Positions 52,131 through 61,917 of a stretch of DNA of 64,000 nt are shown here, piece by piece. The DNA is from Aestuariibaculum suncheonense (lineage in GTDB: Bacteria > Bacteroidota > Bacteroidia > Flavobacteriales > Flavobacteriaceae), in assembly GCF_014596935.1 (NCBI RefSeq), contig NZ_JACVXC010000001.1, forward strand, positions 368,783 through 432,782. Reading direction: 5' to 3'. Positions within the stretch are counted from its first letter, which is position 1. Every line of letters begins with the position of its first letter. The notes beneath the pieces were generated by a model. The model was given only the letters and a program-made list of their open reading frames with translations, did not search any database and had not been told where the DNA came from. Position numbers and translations under genes: made by a program.

Positions 52131-53516
52131 ATGAGTATTAGGTTTTTACCATCCACTTCACTTTATTTTTTGTTTCTTTTGTTTGCAGCATGTAAAAATA
52201 CTTCAAATCAAAAGGAAGCTGTCAAAAAAGCAAATCAAGGACTTAACGTTTTAGTTATTATTGCTGATGATGCCGGATGGAATGATGTAGGTTATAATGG
52301 TTCTGAAATCAGTACACCCAATATTAATAGTCTGGCAAATAACGGAGTAAAACTTAACAGATTTTATGCTAATCCCACCTGTTCACCTTCACGGGTATCG
52401 TTATTAACAGGTATGCCTTCCAGTCGTATTGGAGTTGTTGCACCTATTAGCGGAAAGAGTAATAAAACCTTGCCCGATTCGATTACCACATTACCTCAGG
52501 CTTTAAAAAAGAAAAATTATCAAAATGCTTTGTTTGGAAAATGGCATTTAGGTTTAGATATTTACAACGGACCAAACGCTTTTGGTTTTGATTATTCTTA
52601 TGGGTTTTTACATGGGCAAATCGATCAGTATACGCACCGTTATAAAAACGGAGATGCTAGTTGGTACAGGAATGATAAAATGATTGAAGAAGAAGGGCAC
52701 ACTACCGATTTAGTGACAAAGGAGGCAATAGAGTGGTTGACCAAAAAACGAGATACAGCTAAGAATTTCTACGTACAACTGGCTTATAGTGCACCGCATT
52801 TTCCCCTACAGGAAGAAGAAAAATGGAAGAAACAATACTATAAAACCATAAAAGACAGTAGCCGAGTTGATTTTGCGGCAGCAATGACTCATATGGATCA
52901 TGCTATAGGTAAAGTGCTTAAAACTTTAAAAGAACAGCATCTCGATGAAAATACGTTGGTGCTTTTTATTAGTGATAATGGCGCTATGGAAAACTGGTAT
53001 CCAACGTATCAATATGATGGTAAATTTAAAGCAAATCAGGTTTTAGGAAGTAATTTTCCGTTGCGCGACTGGAAAACCTCTAATTACGAGGGTGCTATTC
53101 GAGTGCCAGCGATTGTTTATTGGAAAGGTAAATTACAACCGGAAGAGAATTCGAATTACATGGCAATAAGCGATGTGATGCCGACTATTTTAAGTTTAAT
53201 AGGTGAAGACATTCCAAAAAATGTTGAGGGGGTAAATGTTTGGTCATCTATTGAAAATAGTAAAGTAGAAACCAATCACGATATTTACGTACGAGGGCAT
53301 ATTCAGGAAAGTTTGATTCATAAGCCATGGAAAATTATAAGAAATCGTCATAAAGATGGTTCACCTGCACTGTATCAATTATATAACATTGAAAACGATC
53401 CGGAAGAAAAACATAATATGATTGACGAACAACCGAAGGTGGCAGAAAAGATAAAAGAGTTGCTTCAAAATCAGTTTGAAAAAGATGATAAAACGGTAAA
53501 TGTTGAATTAAAATAG
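52131..53516 (+). CDS. S1-family sulfatase lipoprotein
   Basis: The 461-aa lipoprotein (lipobox FAAC, Cys about 21) is a formylglycine-dependent sulfatase. Metal Asp residues are in IIADDAGWND (46-47), the maturation signature CSPSR begins at Cys84, GKWHLG and AYSAPHFP are present, and FISDNGA is seen near the middle. It needs an anaerobic- or aerobic-type maturase encoded elsewhere. Its presence in a pectin locus suggests a sulfated pectin-like substrate, such as that of marine plants or algae. The substrate is inferred only. Confidence 0.93.
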   Translation: MSIRFLPSTSLYFLFLLFAACKNTSNQKEAVKKANQGLNVLVIIADDAGWNDVGYNGSEISTPNINSLANNGVKLNRFYANPTCSPSRVSLLTGMPSSRIGVVAPISGKSNKTLPDSITTLPQALKKKNYQNALFGKWHLGLDIYNGPNAFGFDYSYGFLHGQIDQYTHRYKNGDASWYRNDKMIEEEGHTTDLVTKEAIEWLTKKRDTAKNFYVQLAYSAPHFPLQEEEKWKKQYYKTIKDSSRVDFAAAMTHMDHAIGKVLKTLKEQHLDENTLVLFISDNGAMENWYPTYQYDGKFKANQVLGSNFPLRDWKTSNYEGAIRVPAIVYWKGKLQPEENSNYMAISDVMPTILSLIGEDIPKNVEGVNVWSSIENSKVETNHDIYVRGHIQESLIHKPWKIIRNRHKDGSPALYQLYNIENDPEEKHNMIDEQPKVAEKIKELLQNQFEKDDKTVNVELK

Positions 53517-53528
53517 ATTCAAAGTTAA

Positions 53529-54539
53529 ATGAAATTCAAATTACTTTGTTTAATCCTATTGCTGATTATATGTTCAATATGTGGTGCTCAAAAACCAAAA
53601 TCAACTCAAGCAGGTATAGCCGATAAACCTTTATTTCGAGATCCCGTTTTTGATGGTGCTGCCGATCCGTCAATTCTTTGGAATAAAATAGACAAGGTTT
53701 GGTATATGTATTATACCAATCGACGGGCAAAAGACACGACTTTAAGCGGTGTAGCCTGGGTTCATGGAACAAAAATCGGAATAGCCGAATCTAAAGATGG
53801 AGCACACTGGACGTACAAAGGTACTTGTAATATCGATTATGACATTGAGAACGTTACTCATTGGGCTCCCGATGTTTTAGAGTATGATGGTATTTATCAT
53901 ATGTATTTAACCATTGTTCCGGGCATTTTTGAAGACTGGTATCATCCACGTTATATTGTGCATTTAACCAGTAAAAATATGGTGGATTGGGTGTTTCAAT
54001 CTAAGTTAGAATTGGCTTCAGAACGCTGTATCGATGCTGATGTATTTAGACTACCAAACGGAACTTGGCGCATGTATTATAATAATGAAAATGATGGTAA
54101 ATCTATTTATTATGCCGATAGTAAAGATTTGTATAACTGGGTAGATAGTGGAAAAAAAGTCGTTAAAGACCGAGGTGAAGGTCCAAATGTTTTCCATTGG
54201 AAAGGCAAAAACTGGATGGTTAACGATGCTTGGCGCGGATTAGGTGTATATTGGTCTGATGATTTTGAACACTGGAACCGACAAGAAAAAAATATTCTGG
54301 AAATTCCAGGAACTGGGGAAGGCGATAGAGTAAAAGGAGGGCATCCCGATATTGTAGTTAATAGAGATAAAGCCTATGTGTTTTATTTTACACATCCAGG
54401 GCGAACGCAAGAAAACAAAGGAAAAGATGCTTACAAAACCAGAAAAACATGTATTCAGGTCGCCGAATTAAAATGTGTGAATGGTGAAATAGTTTGCGAT
54501 CGTAATGCACCTGTTTATATAAACTTAAATACTAATTAA
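53529..54539 (+). CDS. GH43-like five-bladed propeller glycosidase
   Basis: The 336-aa secreted protein has a signal peptide to about residue 20. Its propeller shows GAADPSILWNKIDKVWYMYYTNRRA, THWAPDVLEYDG, CIDADVFRLPNG and GEGPNVFHWKGKNW; these fit the GH43/GH117-related clan with acidic catalytic residues in place. The bond it cleaves cannot be named with confidence; adjacent sulfatase and mutarotase genes suggest a capping sugar on RG-I. It lies 12 bp after the sulfatase gene, so the two are co-transcribed. Confidence 0.8.
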   Translation: MKFKLLCLILLLIICSICGAQKPKSTQAGIADKPLFRDPVFDGAADPSILWNKIDKVWYMYYTNRRAKDTTLSGVAWVHGTKIGIAESKDGAHWTYKGTCNIDYDIENVTHWAPDVLEYDGIYHMYLTIVPGIFEDWYHPRYIVHLTSKNMVDWVFQSKLELASERCIDADVFRLPNGTWRMYYNNENDGKSIYYADSKDLYNWVDSGKKVVKDRGEGPNVFHWKGKNWMVNDAWRGLGVYWSDDFEHWNRQEKNILEIPGTGEGDRVKGGHPDIVVNRDKAYVFYFTHPGRTQENKGKDAYKTRKTCIQVAELKCVNGEIVCDRNAPVYINLNTN

Positions 54540-54540
54540 A

Positions 54541-54867
54541 ATGAAAAAGAATACTATTAGAAACGCCTTTAAAATGAAATTAAAACCAGGTTTTGAAGCC
54601 GAATATAAAAAGCGTCATGACGAGATCTGGCCGGAACTTTTAGAATTACTTTCAGATACCGGAATTCAGGATTACAGTATTTTTTTAGATGAAGAAACTT
54701 TAACCCTATTTGCGGTTCAAAAAATTAGTGAAGATTTTAATCACGATTTACTTCCAAACCACCCGATTGTTAAAAAATGGTGGACTTATATGGCCGATAT
54801 TATGGATACAAATCCAGATCATTCTCCTGTGGCCATGCCATTAAAAGAAGTTTTTCATTTAGATTAG
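54541..54867 (+). CDS. rhaM: L-rhamnose mutarotase
   Basis: The 108-aa protein matches RhaM in length and layout (dimeric alpha-beta-barrel). Visible features are the KPGFEAEYKKRHDEIWPEL segment with the catalytic His, DYSIFLDEETLTLFAVQ, and the VKKWWTYMADIMDTNPD helix. It interconverts alpha and beta L-rhamnose before isomerisation. It starts one base after the upstream stop codon and leads into GH2. rhaA, rhaB and rhaD are not in the window. Confidence 0.95.
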   Translation: MKKNTIRNAFKMKLKPGFEAEYKKRHDEIWPELLELLSDTGIQDYSIFLDEETLTLFAVQKISEDFNHDLLPNHPIVKKWWTYMADIMDTNPDHSPVAMPLKEVFHLD

Positions 54868-54886
54868 TAGTTTTAATTATCAGCTT

Positions 54887-57313
54887 ATGCGTTTTTCATA
54901 TTTTATTGTTCTAGTAGTTGTATTATCCACCTTTCAATTATCAGGGCAATCAAGACAGGTAATAGATTTAAAAGAAGGCTGGAAGTTTTCAAAAGAAAAC
55001 ATTCAATCTGCCTACGAGAAAGGGTTTGACGATACAAAATGGCAAGTGGTAAGTGTTCCTCACGATTGGGCCATTTACGGGCCTTTTGATAAAGAAATCG
55101 ATAAGCAGACCGTAGCCATTGAACAAAACGGTGAAATGGAAGCGACTGAGAAAACTGGACGGACAGGCGCTTTGCCTTACATTGGCGATGGATGGTATCG
55201 TAAGTCCTTCAAACTTTCGGATGTTAAGGCATATCAAAAAGTGTTATTAACATTTGATAGTGCTATGAGTCAGCCAAAGGTTTATGTGAATGGGAAGAAA
55301 GTTGGTGAATGGAATTACGGCTATAATTATTTTTATTTCGATATCACCAATGTTCTCGAAAAAGACAATGTGTTAGCTGTGCATTTGACAAATCAAGGTG
55401 AGTCCTCACGTTGGTACCCTGGAGCAGGTTTGTACAGAAAAGTTCAACTGATTGTAAAAAATAAGGAGAGTATAGACCATTGGGGAACCTTTATCACCAC
55501 ACCACTGGTTTCAGAAGATGTTGCCAAGGTGAATGTAAAAACTAACGTTACAGGTAATAATTTAGAGCTGATTACAACAATTTTAGATGCTGATGGAAAA
55601 GAAGTCGCTTCGAACGGAACAACTACCTTGTTCGATAATCAATTCGATCAAAACATTCTGGTAAGTAATCCAAATTTATGGAGTCCGGAGTCTCCATATT
55701 TGTACACAGCGGTTTTAAAGTTGTATAAAGAAGATAAATTAATCGATGAGATATTTACAAAATTTGGTATTCGCACTATTGCTTATGAAGCTAATAAGGG
55801 CTTTAGTTTAAATGGTGAAGTAAGAAAGTTTAAAGGCGTGTGTTTGCATCACGATCTGGGACCTATTGGAGCCGCTGTAAACACTTCCGCTTTGCGTAGA
55901 CAACTGCGAATATTAAAAGATATGGGAGTTGATGCCATTCGAAGTTCACACAATATGCCTTCGTTAGAACAATTGGAATTGTGTGACGAAATGGGCTTTA
56001 TGTTTTTAGCCGAAAGTTTTGATGAATGGGCTAAAGCAAAGGTTAAAAATGGCTATCATCAGTTTTTTGAAGCTGATGTTGAAAAGGATTTAGTGAACCT
56101 TATACATGCCACTCGCAATCACCCATGCATTGTGATGTGGAGTTCTGGTAACGAGGTGCCTGATCAGTTTGGTGCCGAAGGTGTAAAACGTGCTAAGCGA
56201 TTACAGGATATTTTTCATCGTGAAGACCCAACACGCCCTGTAACGGTTGGTATGGATCGTGTAGCACAAACCATGAAATCAGGTTTTGGAGCTTTGTTGG
56301 ATGTGCCCGGATTAAATTATCGTGTGCATTTATATGAAGAGGCTTTTGAAAAATTTCCGCAAGGATTTATTCTCGGGTCTGAAACAGCTTCGACGGTAAG
56401 TTCAAGGGGAATTTATAAGTTTCCGGTTGAAAAGGCTAGTATGAAACAATACGACGATTTTCAATGTTCTTCTTACGATTTAGAGTATTGTAGCTGGTCT
56501 AATTTGCCGGATGATGATTTTGTGCTTCAGGATGATAAACCATGGGTAATCGGGGAATTTGTCTGGACTGGTTTTGATTATTTAGGTGAACCTACACCTT
56601 ATGATGATAAATGGCCATCACGTAGTTCGTATTTCGGAATAAATGACTTGGCAGGACTGCCTAAGGATCGCTTTTATTTATACCGCAGCCGATGGAATAC
56701 ACAAGATGAAACGCTTCATATATTACCACACTGGAATTGGGAAGGACGGGAAGGAGAAACGACTCCTGTTTTTGTGTATACCAGTTATAACAGTACCGAA
56801 TTGTTTGTTAACGGAAAAAGTATGGGGATTAAGAAAAAGAATCATGATACACCACAAAATCGTTATCGTTTAATGTGGATGGATGTGAAATATGAACCCG
56901 GTACACTTAAAGTCGTTGCTTACGATGATGATGGAAATTCTGTTGAAGAACAGGAAATTCGCACTGCAGGAAAACCTCATAGAATCATTTTGGAACAAGA
57001 AAAACAGGAATTAAAAGCGAACGGAGAAGATTTGGCTTTTGTTAGGGTTTCGGTAGTCGATAAAAAAGGAAACCCATGCTCAACAGCAACCAATCAACTA
57101 CAATTTAAAGTAGCAGGAAATGGAACCTATCGCGCCGCATGTAATGGAGATGCAACATCTTTAGAATTGTTTCATTTACCAACCATGAAGCTCTTTAGTG
57201 GTCAATTAGTGGTCTTGGTCCAAACCACAAAGGAAGCTGGAGACATTCAGTTAAAAGTAAGTGGTAAAGGATTGAAAATGGGACAAATTACTTTAAAATC
57301 GGTTATTCCATAA
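54887..57313 (+). CDS. GH2 beta-galactosidase-like enzyme
   Basis: The 808-aa secreted enzyme has a signal peptide to about 20 and the GH2 sugar-binding domain (about 25-190, SVPHDWAIYGPF; WYPGAGLYR). The immunoglobulin-like domain and the catalytic barrel (from about 295) follow, with acid/base Glu in SSGNEVPDQ and nucleophile Glu in ILGSETAST. C-terminal DUF4982-like and Ig-like domains (from about 625) follow. It probably releases terminal beta-galactose from side chains. It is the last gene of the plus-strand operon. Confidence 0.92.
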   Translation: MRFSYFIVLVVVLSTFQLSGQSRQVIDLKEGWKFSKENIQSAYEKGFDDTKWQVVSVPHDWAIYGPFDKEIDKQTVAIEQNGEMEATEKTGRTGALPYIGDGWYRKSFKLSDVKAYQKVLLTFDSAMSQPKVYVNGKKVGEWNYGYNYFYFDITNVLEKDNVLAVHLTNQGESSRWYPGAGLYRKVQLIVKNKESIDHWGTFITTPLVSEDVAKVNVKTNVTGNNLELITTILDADGKEVASNGTTTLFDNQFDQNILVSNPNLWSPESPYLYTAVLKLYKEDKLIDEIFTKFGIRTIAYEANKGFSLNGEVRKFKGVCLHHDLGPIGAAVNTSALRRQLRILKDMGVDAIRSSHNMPSLEQLELCDEMGFMFLAESFDEWAKAKVKNGYHQFFEADVEKDLVNLIHATRNHPCIVMWSSGNEVPDQFGAEGVKRAKRLQDIFHREDPTRPVTVGMDRVAQTMKSGFGALLDVPGLNYRVHLYEEAFEKFPQGFILGSETASTVSSRGIYKFPVEKASMKQYDDFQCSSYDLEYCSWSNLPDDDFVLQDDKPWVIGEFVWTGFDYLGEPTPYDDKWPSRSSYFGINDLAGLPKDRFYLYRSRWNTQDETLHILPHWNWEGREGETTPVFVYTSYNSTELFVNGKSMGIKKKNHDTPQNRYRLMWMDVKYEPGTLKVVAYDDDGNSVEEQEIRTAGKPHRIILEQEKQELKANGEDLAFVRVSVVDKKGNPCSTATNQLQFKVAGNGTYRAACNGDATSLELFHLPTMKLFSGQLVVLVQTTKEAGDIQLKVSGKGLKMGQITLKSVIP

Positions 57314-57368
57314 TCAAAAGGATGAAGAATTTATGCTGCTTTTGTAGGTCACGTTCAATTATATAAAA

Positions 57369-57401
57369 TAAAAATGCTTCGAGTGAATCAAAGCATTTTT
57401 A
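57369..57401. terminator. Terminator between convergent operons
   Basis: AAAATGCTT pairs with AAGCATTTT with A- and T-runs on the flanks, serving GH2 and the double esterase gene. Confidence 0.85.
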
Positions 57402-57422
57402 TTGATGTTAAACGGATTATAA

Positions 57423-58928
57423 CTAATCAAAATAGATATAACTTCTCAACCCAAGTGTTTTTGATTTTTTGAATAGTTCAGCGACGGTTTTAGCTGTAAA
57501 CGTGGCGCCTTGTAAATTGGTGTGCGTATGATCCTGTGGGAAGAATGCTTTTACATAATCTTTTCCTAAAGCTTCATACTTTGTGGCAACAATATCATTT
57601 ATATCAAAAAACGGTACATCTTCAGCTTCAGCAACTTCTTTAGCCCATTTTACATAGCTATCGGTGCGTCTTTCAGCTTTTCCGTTAGGCCATTCGTTAC
57701 GTGGTGTTAAACTCAAAATAATTGGTTTTGCACCTTTTTCTTTAGTATCATTAATCATCTTTTTTAGATACCAGCCATAAGTATGAACGGTTTCTAATCC
57801 CGTGCTGTCTCGCATCACTTCCTGGATTTCGTCTCCAATGCCTTTTAAAGAGCCCCTATATTTCTTTTTGTCAATATTTCCTGCGTCATTATGTCCGAAT
57901 TGAATAACAACATAATCTCCTTCTTTAAATTCGCTTTTAGCGGTATCCCATAAGCCTTCGTAGATAAATGTTCTGGTGCTTCTTCCACCTCGCGCTTTGT
58001 TAATTACGTTTACTTGAGTGGTATCGCAAAACTGCGGAAAGGGTACACCCCAGCCAATGGTGTTTGGGTTACTGCTGCTTGCCATGGTAGAATCACCAAT
58101 TAAGAAGATGTTTTTCTTTTTTGGAAGGACAACTTTAACATCGTTGAGGATATAATTTTTTATAGAATTATCGGTTTGTTTTAGTTCATTTATAATTAAT
58201 GAAGCAGCCATCGCGGCTCCTCTAGCCGAAGTATGCGTGTGGTCACGTTTGTAGAAATAAGTGCCGGTTACTTTATCTTCTCCAAAGCTCTCTAGCTTCG
58301 CAGCCATCTTTTCGTTTAGATTGATAAAAGTGGCTCCTGTTTTTTCGGCAATTTTTTTAGCCCATAAACCATAAGAATTATCGTTTCTAGGTACTTTACC
58401 ATTATGCCAGTCGTTTCTAGGAATTGGTGACATGATAATAGGAATCGCTCCCTTAGCCTGGGTTTCTTTAACTACCTTTTCAATATACCAACCATAGGAG
58501 TGGACAATTTCATGTTCTCCAGTTATCATATTGATTATTTCTTCCGTTTCGTTACCAATACCTTTAATCGTGCCGCGTGCTCTAATAGTATCATTAACGG
58601 GACCGTTATCATTATGTCCAAACTGAATCATCACATAATCACCACGCTTCAATTGCTTTTGAACTGAATCCCATAAGCCTAAATTTTGATAGGTACGACT
58701 ACTTGTGCCCCCTAAAGCATGGTTTTCAACGTTAACTTTTGTGCTGTCTAAAAACTGACCGATAAAATCGCCCCAGCCCCAAAGTCCACCTGAACCATCG
58801 CCCCGACCATTTTTTACAGTTGAATCTCCAACAGTGTATACTGTTGGTTTTGTGTTGTTTTGTTGTGCACAAGCTGTTAAAGAAATACAAAGACACAATA
58901 GTGTTAATAACTTCATTCTTTTCATCAA
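57423..58928 (-). CDS. Double CE12 rhamnogalacturonan acetylesterase lipoprotein
   Basis: The 501-aa lipoprotein (lipobox LTAC) contains two tandem SGNH/CE12 domains. The first (about 28-240) has GDSTVKNG, GGTSSRTY, FGHNDNG and DHTHTSARG; the second (about 258-492) has GDSTMASS, GGRSTRTF, FGHNDAG and DHTHTNLQG. Both keep Ser, Gly, Asn and Asp-His, so both look active. They would remove O-acetyl groups from RG-I galacturonate, exposing it to lyases. The gene lies 11 bp downstream of the second GH2. Confidence 0.92.
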   Translation of the reverse strand: MMKRMKLLTLLCLCISLTACAQQNNTKPTVYTVGDSTVKNGRGDGSGGLWGWGDFIGQFLDSTKVNVENHALGGTSSRTYQNLGLWDSVQKQLKRGDYVMIQFGHNDNGPVNDTIRARGTIKGIGNETEEIINMITGEHEIVHSYGWYIEKVVKETQAKGAIPIIMSPIPRNDWHNGKVPRNDNSYGLWAKKIAEKTGATFINLNEKMAAKLESFGEDKVTGTYFYKRDHTHTSARGAAMAASLIINELKQTDNSIKNYILNDVKVVLPKKKNIFLIGDSTMASSSNPNTIGWGVPFPQFCDTTQVNVINKARGGRSTRTFIYEGLWDTAKSEFKEGDYVVIQFGHNDAGNIDKKKYRGSLKGIGDEIQEVMRDSTGLETVHTYGWYLKKMINDTKEKGAKPIILSLTPRNEWPNGKAERRTDSYVKWAKEVAEAEDVPFFDINDIVATKYEALGKDYVKAFFPQDHTHTNLQGATFTAKTVAELFKKSKTLGLRSYIYFD

Positions 58929-58939
58929 TATGTAAATAT

Positions 58940-61792
58940 TTAGTTGTCGGATCTAAAATCAAACCAAAGGGTCATTGGAATTCCTTCGTCCCCACTTTTA
59001 ATTCTAATGTTGGTTGGTTGACTTTCAGGGCCCTGATGCTCTAAGGGTTTAAACGCACGCATTCCAGGAATTTCATACATAAAAGAAATATTCCCTTCTG
59101 GGAATTTCGGTTGAGGAAATACTTTTGAAACGGCATGTTTAGGTTCGTCGGGGGTGAATAACCTGAAGAAAAGCTTATCATTTTCACTGAAGAATTTATA
59201 ATCACCATGATTGGTTTTAAGGTTTCCTCCAATAAAATTCGCATGGTAACCTTTAAATTCAGGATATACGAGATTTTCAAAACTTTCACCGGTAACGGTG
59301 GTATTATACTCTTTTTCCCAAAGTCCCATGGTAGTTCCTTTAATTCGGTTTTTCCAAACGTGATAAGGGCCATTGCCTAACCATTTCATGCTTTCAACAC
59401 CGTCTTCAGGAAAATCGAATGATACACCAAACTGATCGATAGCACCTTCGAAGAATGCGCCGTCGAAACCACTGTTTCTTCCCGCATTTTTAAGGAAAAT
59501 TAATTCTAACTTTAAGCGTCCGTCGCTAAACAATGTCCAGGTTGCCGTTTCGATACCACCTGCATATTTAAAAACACAAATAGCCGCATCTTCGGTTTGT
59601 TCAATTGAAACGTTTTCAACTTCAGCTTTCATACCTATTGGTCTCGGACCGTTTGTAAAAGGAATATCTCCCTTTTTATTTTGAATATTAATAATTTTGC
59701 CAGTTTTAGTATCTAATTTTAAAGTAAGAGTTTTACTTAATAATGTGATTTCGCTGTCTGTTTTTTCAGCTTTAGGTTCTTTTTTTACATCGCTTCTCGC
59801 AATAAGTTTATTGGCTAGATATGATGCTTTATGAATAGGCCAAGACCAGGAGTAAATCTCACGACCGTATTTATCGGTTGCAGTAATTTCTAACCAATCG
59901 CCTTCAAAAAAGTTTGTTGGTATATCAAAATGAATGGTTCTGGTTTCACCCGGTTCAATACTTTCAATATTTATAGGATTTGAAGCAATAATTTCAGATT
60001 GATGATTTGTATATAAAATATTATCGGCAGCTTTTAAAACGCGATATTCTAGTTTACATATGTTTAAATCTGTATAGATGTAATCGTTAGTTACTAAGAA
60101 TGACCCATCGAATTTTTGCGTGATGTGTTTTGGTGCAAATTGAATAGGAGACCATACCTCCTTTACAGTAAAGAAACTGCCTTCTTTTTCTCTATGCGGA
60201 CCTAAAACACCATCGGCTGCCAGATTACCTTTTGAATCATATTTTTGTTCTCCTGTCCAGTCTGAGCGTAAAACAGCCTCATCAAGCATGGCCCACATAA
60301 AACCGCCGGCGAATAGTGGACTTTGTTTATATCGCGACCAGAAATCTTCAAGTCCCGCACCAATACCGTTGTCATAAGTCCCGTGCATAAATTCGGTAGG
60401 AAAGAATACATTTTCACCATTATTGAATCTATGCATTCCTGTTAAATAGGTTGGGTAGTGGTGTGTATCCCAACCATCGAAATCTGACCACGGGTGGATA
60501 ACGATGCGTTTTTGTGGATCGTACTCATGAAATACATGGTCTATCTCATTGTTCCATCCTCCTTCATTTCCGTGATCCCAGATAATGACGGAAGGGTGAT
60601 TAACATCACGTTGAACCGTTTCTTTGATGAGCTGTGTTCCTGTTTTTGTATCATAACCATTTTGCCAACCTGCAACTTCATTTAAAACGAATAATCCAAG
60701 GGAATCACAAGCTTCAAGGAAATGTGTGTCTGGCGGATAATGCCCGCGAACGGCATTCATGTTCATGTCTTTAATAAGGTTTACATCTAGAATACTAATG
60801 GCTTTGTCGGTACTTCGTCCAGACTCTGGCCAAATGGTATGTCTGTTAATCCCTTTCATAATAATCTTTTTACCATTCACATAAATACCGTCTTTTTTAA
60901 GAAACTCTATAGTCCTGAATCCGATTTTAGTTTTAGATGTATGAAGGGTTTTGTTTCCATCTTTTAACTCTAAGGTTAGGGTGTATAGGTTTGGTGATTC
61001 CGGATTCCAATCTTTAATACCATTCCATTTTGCTGAAATCGTTTGATGATTATTTTTGTTATCTAAAGGAATGGAAATGGTTTTGAAATTATCGTTGTTT
61101 CCTATAGGAGATATACTTGCTTCAATACTCGCATTTTTCGGAAGGTTAACAAGGTCTAAATCCGCGGTAAGCGAACCATCCATTTTGGCATTGACAGCTA
61201 CATGCTCTATGTAGGATTTTGGCGAAACTTCTAACCATACCGGTCTGTAAATACCACCAAATAACCACCAATCGGTTTTGCGTTCGGCATTATTTACCGA
61301 ATTATTACTGGAGTGTTTAGAAACGTGAACTTCTAACAAATTATCTTCACCATAATTTACAAGAGAAGTAATATCGTATTTGAATTCATAAAACCCACCT
61401 TGATGGATGGGACCTGCCAATTTACCGTTTATTTTAACTTCGGTATCGGTCATCGCACCACCAAAGACAATGGTTACATTCTGATTTTTATAAGTTTCAG
61501 GAATATTGAATTTATGTTTGTAAAATCCTTCTTCCTTGCTAGGTTCATCTTGTTCTAATTCTTTATACCAACGTCCGTAGGTGTATTCTCCAAACCCTTC
61601 TAACTCCCAGTTAGAAGGTACATTTATGGTAGCCCATTTGTTGCTATTATGCCCATCGGTACACATAAATTCCCAGGCTACGGGGTGTTTAAAATCTTTT
61701 CCCGAAAGATAGATTTTTTTTGTATCCTGCGCATGACTTAAAAAAGTAATGGCTAATAAAGCGAAAAGTATTTTTAACGTATTTAGTCTCAT
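58940..61792 (-). CDS. GH2 beta-galactosidase (LacZ-like)
   Basis: The 950-aa enzyme has a signal peptide to about residue 21 and a LacZ-type plan: jelly roll (about 30-190), Ig-like domains and a barrel with acid/base Glu in DHGNEGGW and a nucleophile Glu in FFPTEFMHG. A C-terminal beta-sandwich (about 700-945) with GNGPYHVWKNRIKG follows, as in the small-subunit/Bgal_small_N domain. It would cleave beta-galactosides from RG-I galactan chains. The gene is transcribed with the double esterase and preceded by an ACAGGATA promoter. Confidence 0.93.
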   Translation of the reverse strand: MRLNTLKILFALLAITFLSHAQDTKKIYLSGKDFKHPVAWEFMCTDGHNSNKWATINVPSNWELEGFGEYTYGRWYKELEQDEPSKEEGFYKHKFNIPETYKNQNVTIVFGGAMTDTEVKINGKLAGPIHQGGFYEFKYDITSLVNYGEDNLLEVHVSKHSSNNSVNNAERKTDWWLFGGIYRPVWLEVSPKSYIEHVAVNAKMDGSLTADLDLVNLPKNASIEASISPIGNNDNFKTISIPLDNKNNHQTISAKWNGIKDWNPESPNLYTLTLELKDGNKTLHTSKTKIGFRTIEFLKKDGIYVNGKKIIMKGINRHTIWPESGRSTDKAISILDVNLIKDMNMNAVRGHYPPDTHFLEACDSLGLFVLNEVAGWQNGYDTKTGTQLIKETVQRDVNHPSVIIWDHGNEGGWNNEIDHVFHEYDPQKRIVIHPWSDFDGWDTHHYPTYLTGMHRFNNGENVFFPTEFMHGTYDNGIGAGLEDFWSRYKQSPLFAGGFMWAMLDEAVLRSDWTGEQKYDSKGNLAADGVLGPHREKEGSFFTVKEVWSPIQFAPKHITQKFDGSFLVTNDYIYTDLNICKLEYRVLKAADNILYTNHQSEIIASNPINIESIEPGETRTIHFDIPTNFFEGDWLEITATDKYGREIYSWSWPIHKASYLANKLIARSDVKKEPKAEKTDSEITLLSKTLTLKLDTKTGKIINIQNKKGDIPFTNGPRPIGMKAEVENVSIEQTEDAAICVFKYAGGIETATWTLFSDGRLKLELIFLKNAGRNSGFDGAFFEGAIDQFGVSFDFPEDGVESMKWLGNGPYHVWKNRIKGTTMGLWEKEYNTTVTGESFENLVYPEFKGYHANFIGGNLKTNHGDYKFFSENDKLFFRLFTPDEPKHAVSKVFPQPKFPEGNISFMYEIPGMRAFKPLEHQGPESQPTNIRIKSGDEGIPMTLWFDFRSDN

Positions 61793-61841
61793 TTGTATTT
61801 AGTGGCGTTGATTTTTGTGAATATTAAATAGTCACAACATG

Positions 61842-61887
61842 TAAATGTACTTTATACATTTATGACAACTATCCTGTGGTATCATGT
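61842..61887 (-). promoter_or_regulatory. Tandem ACAGGATA-type operator and promoter of the GH2-CE12 operon
   Basis: On the gene strand ACATGATACCACAGGATA (61870-61887) lies 20 bp upstream of the -7 box TACATTTA (61842-61849). Confidence 0.8.
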
Positions 61888-61917
61888 TTTGAAATAAGAG
61901 TTTATTGAGTTTTAAAT

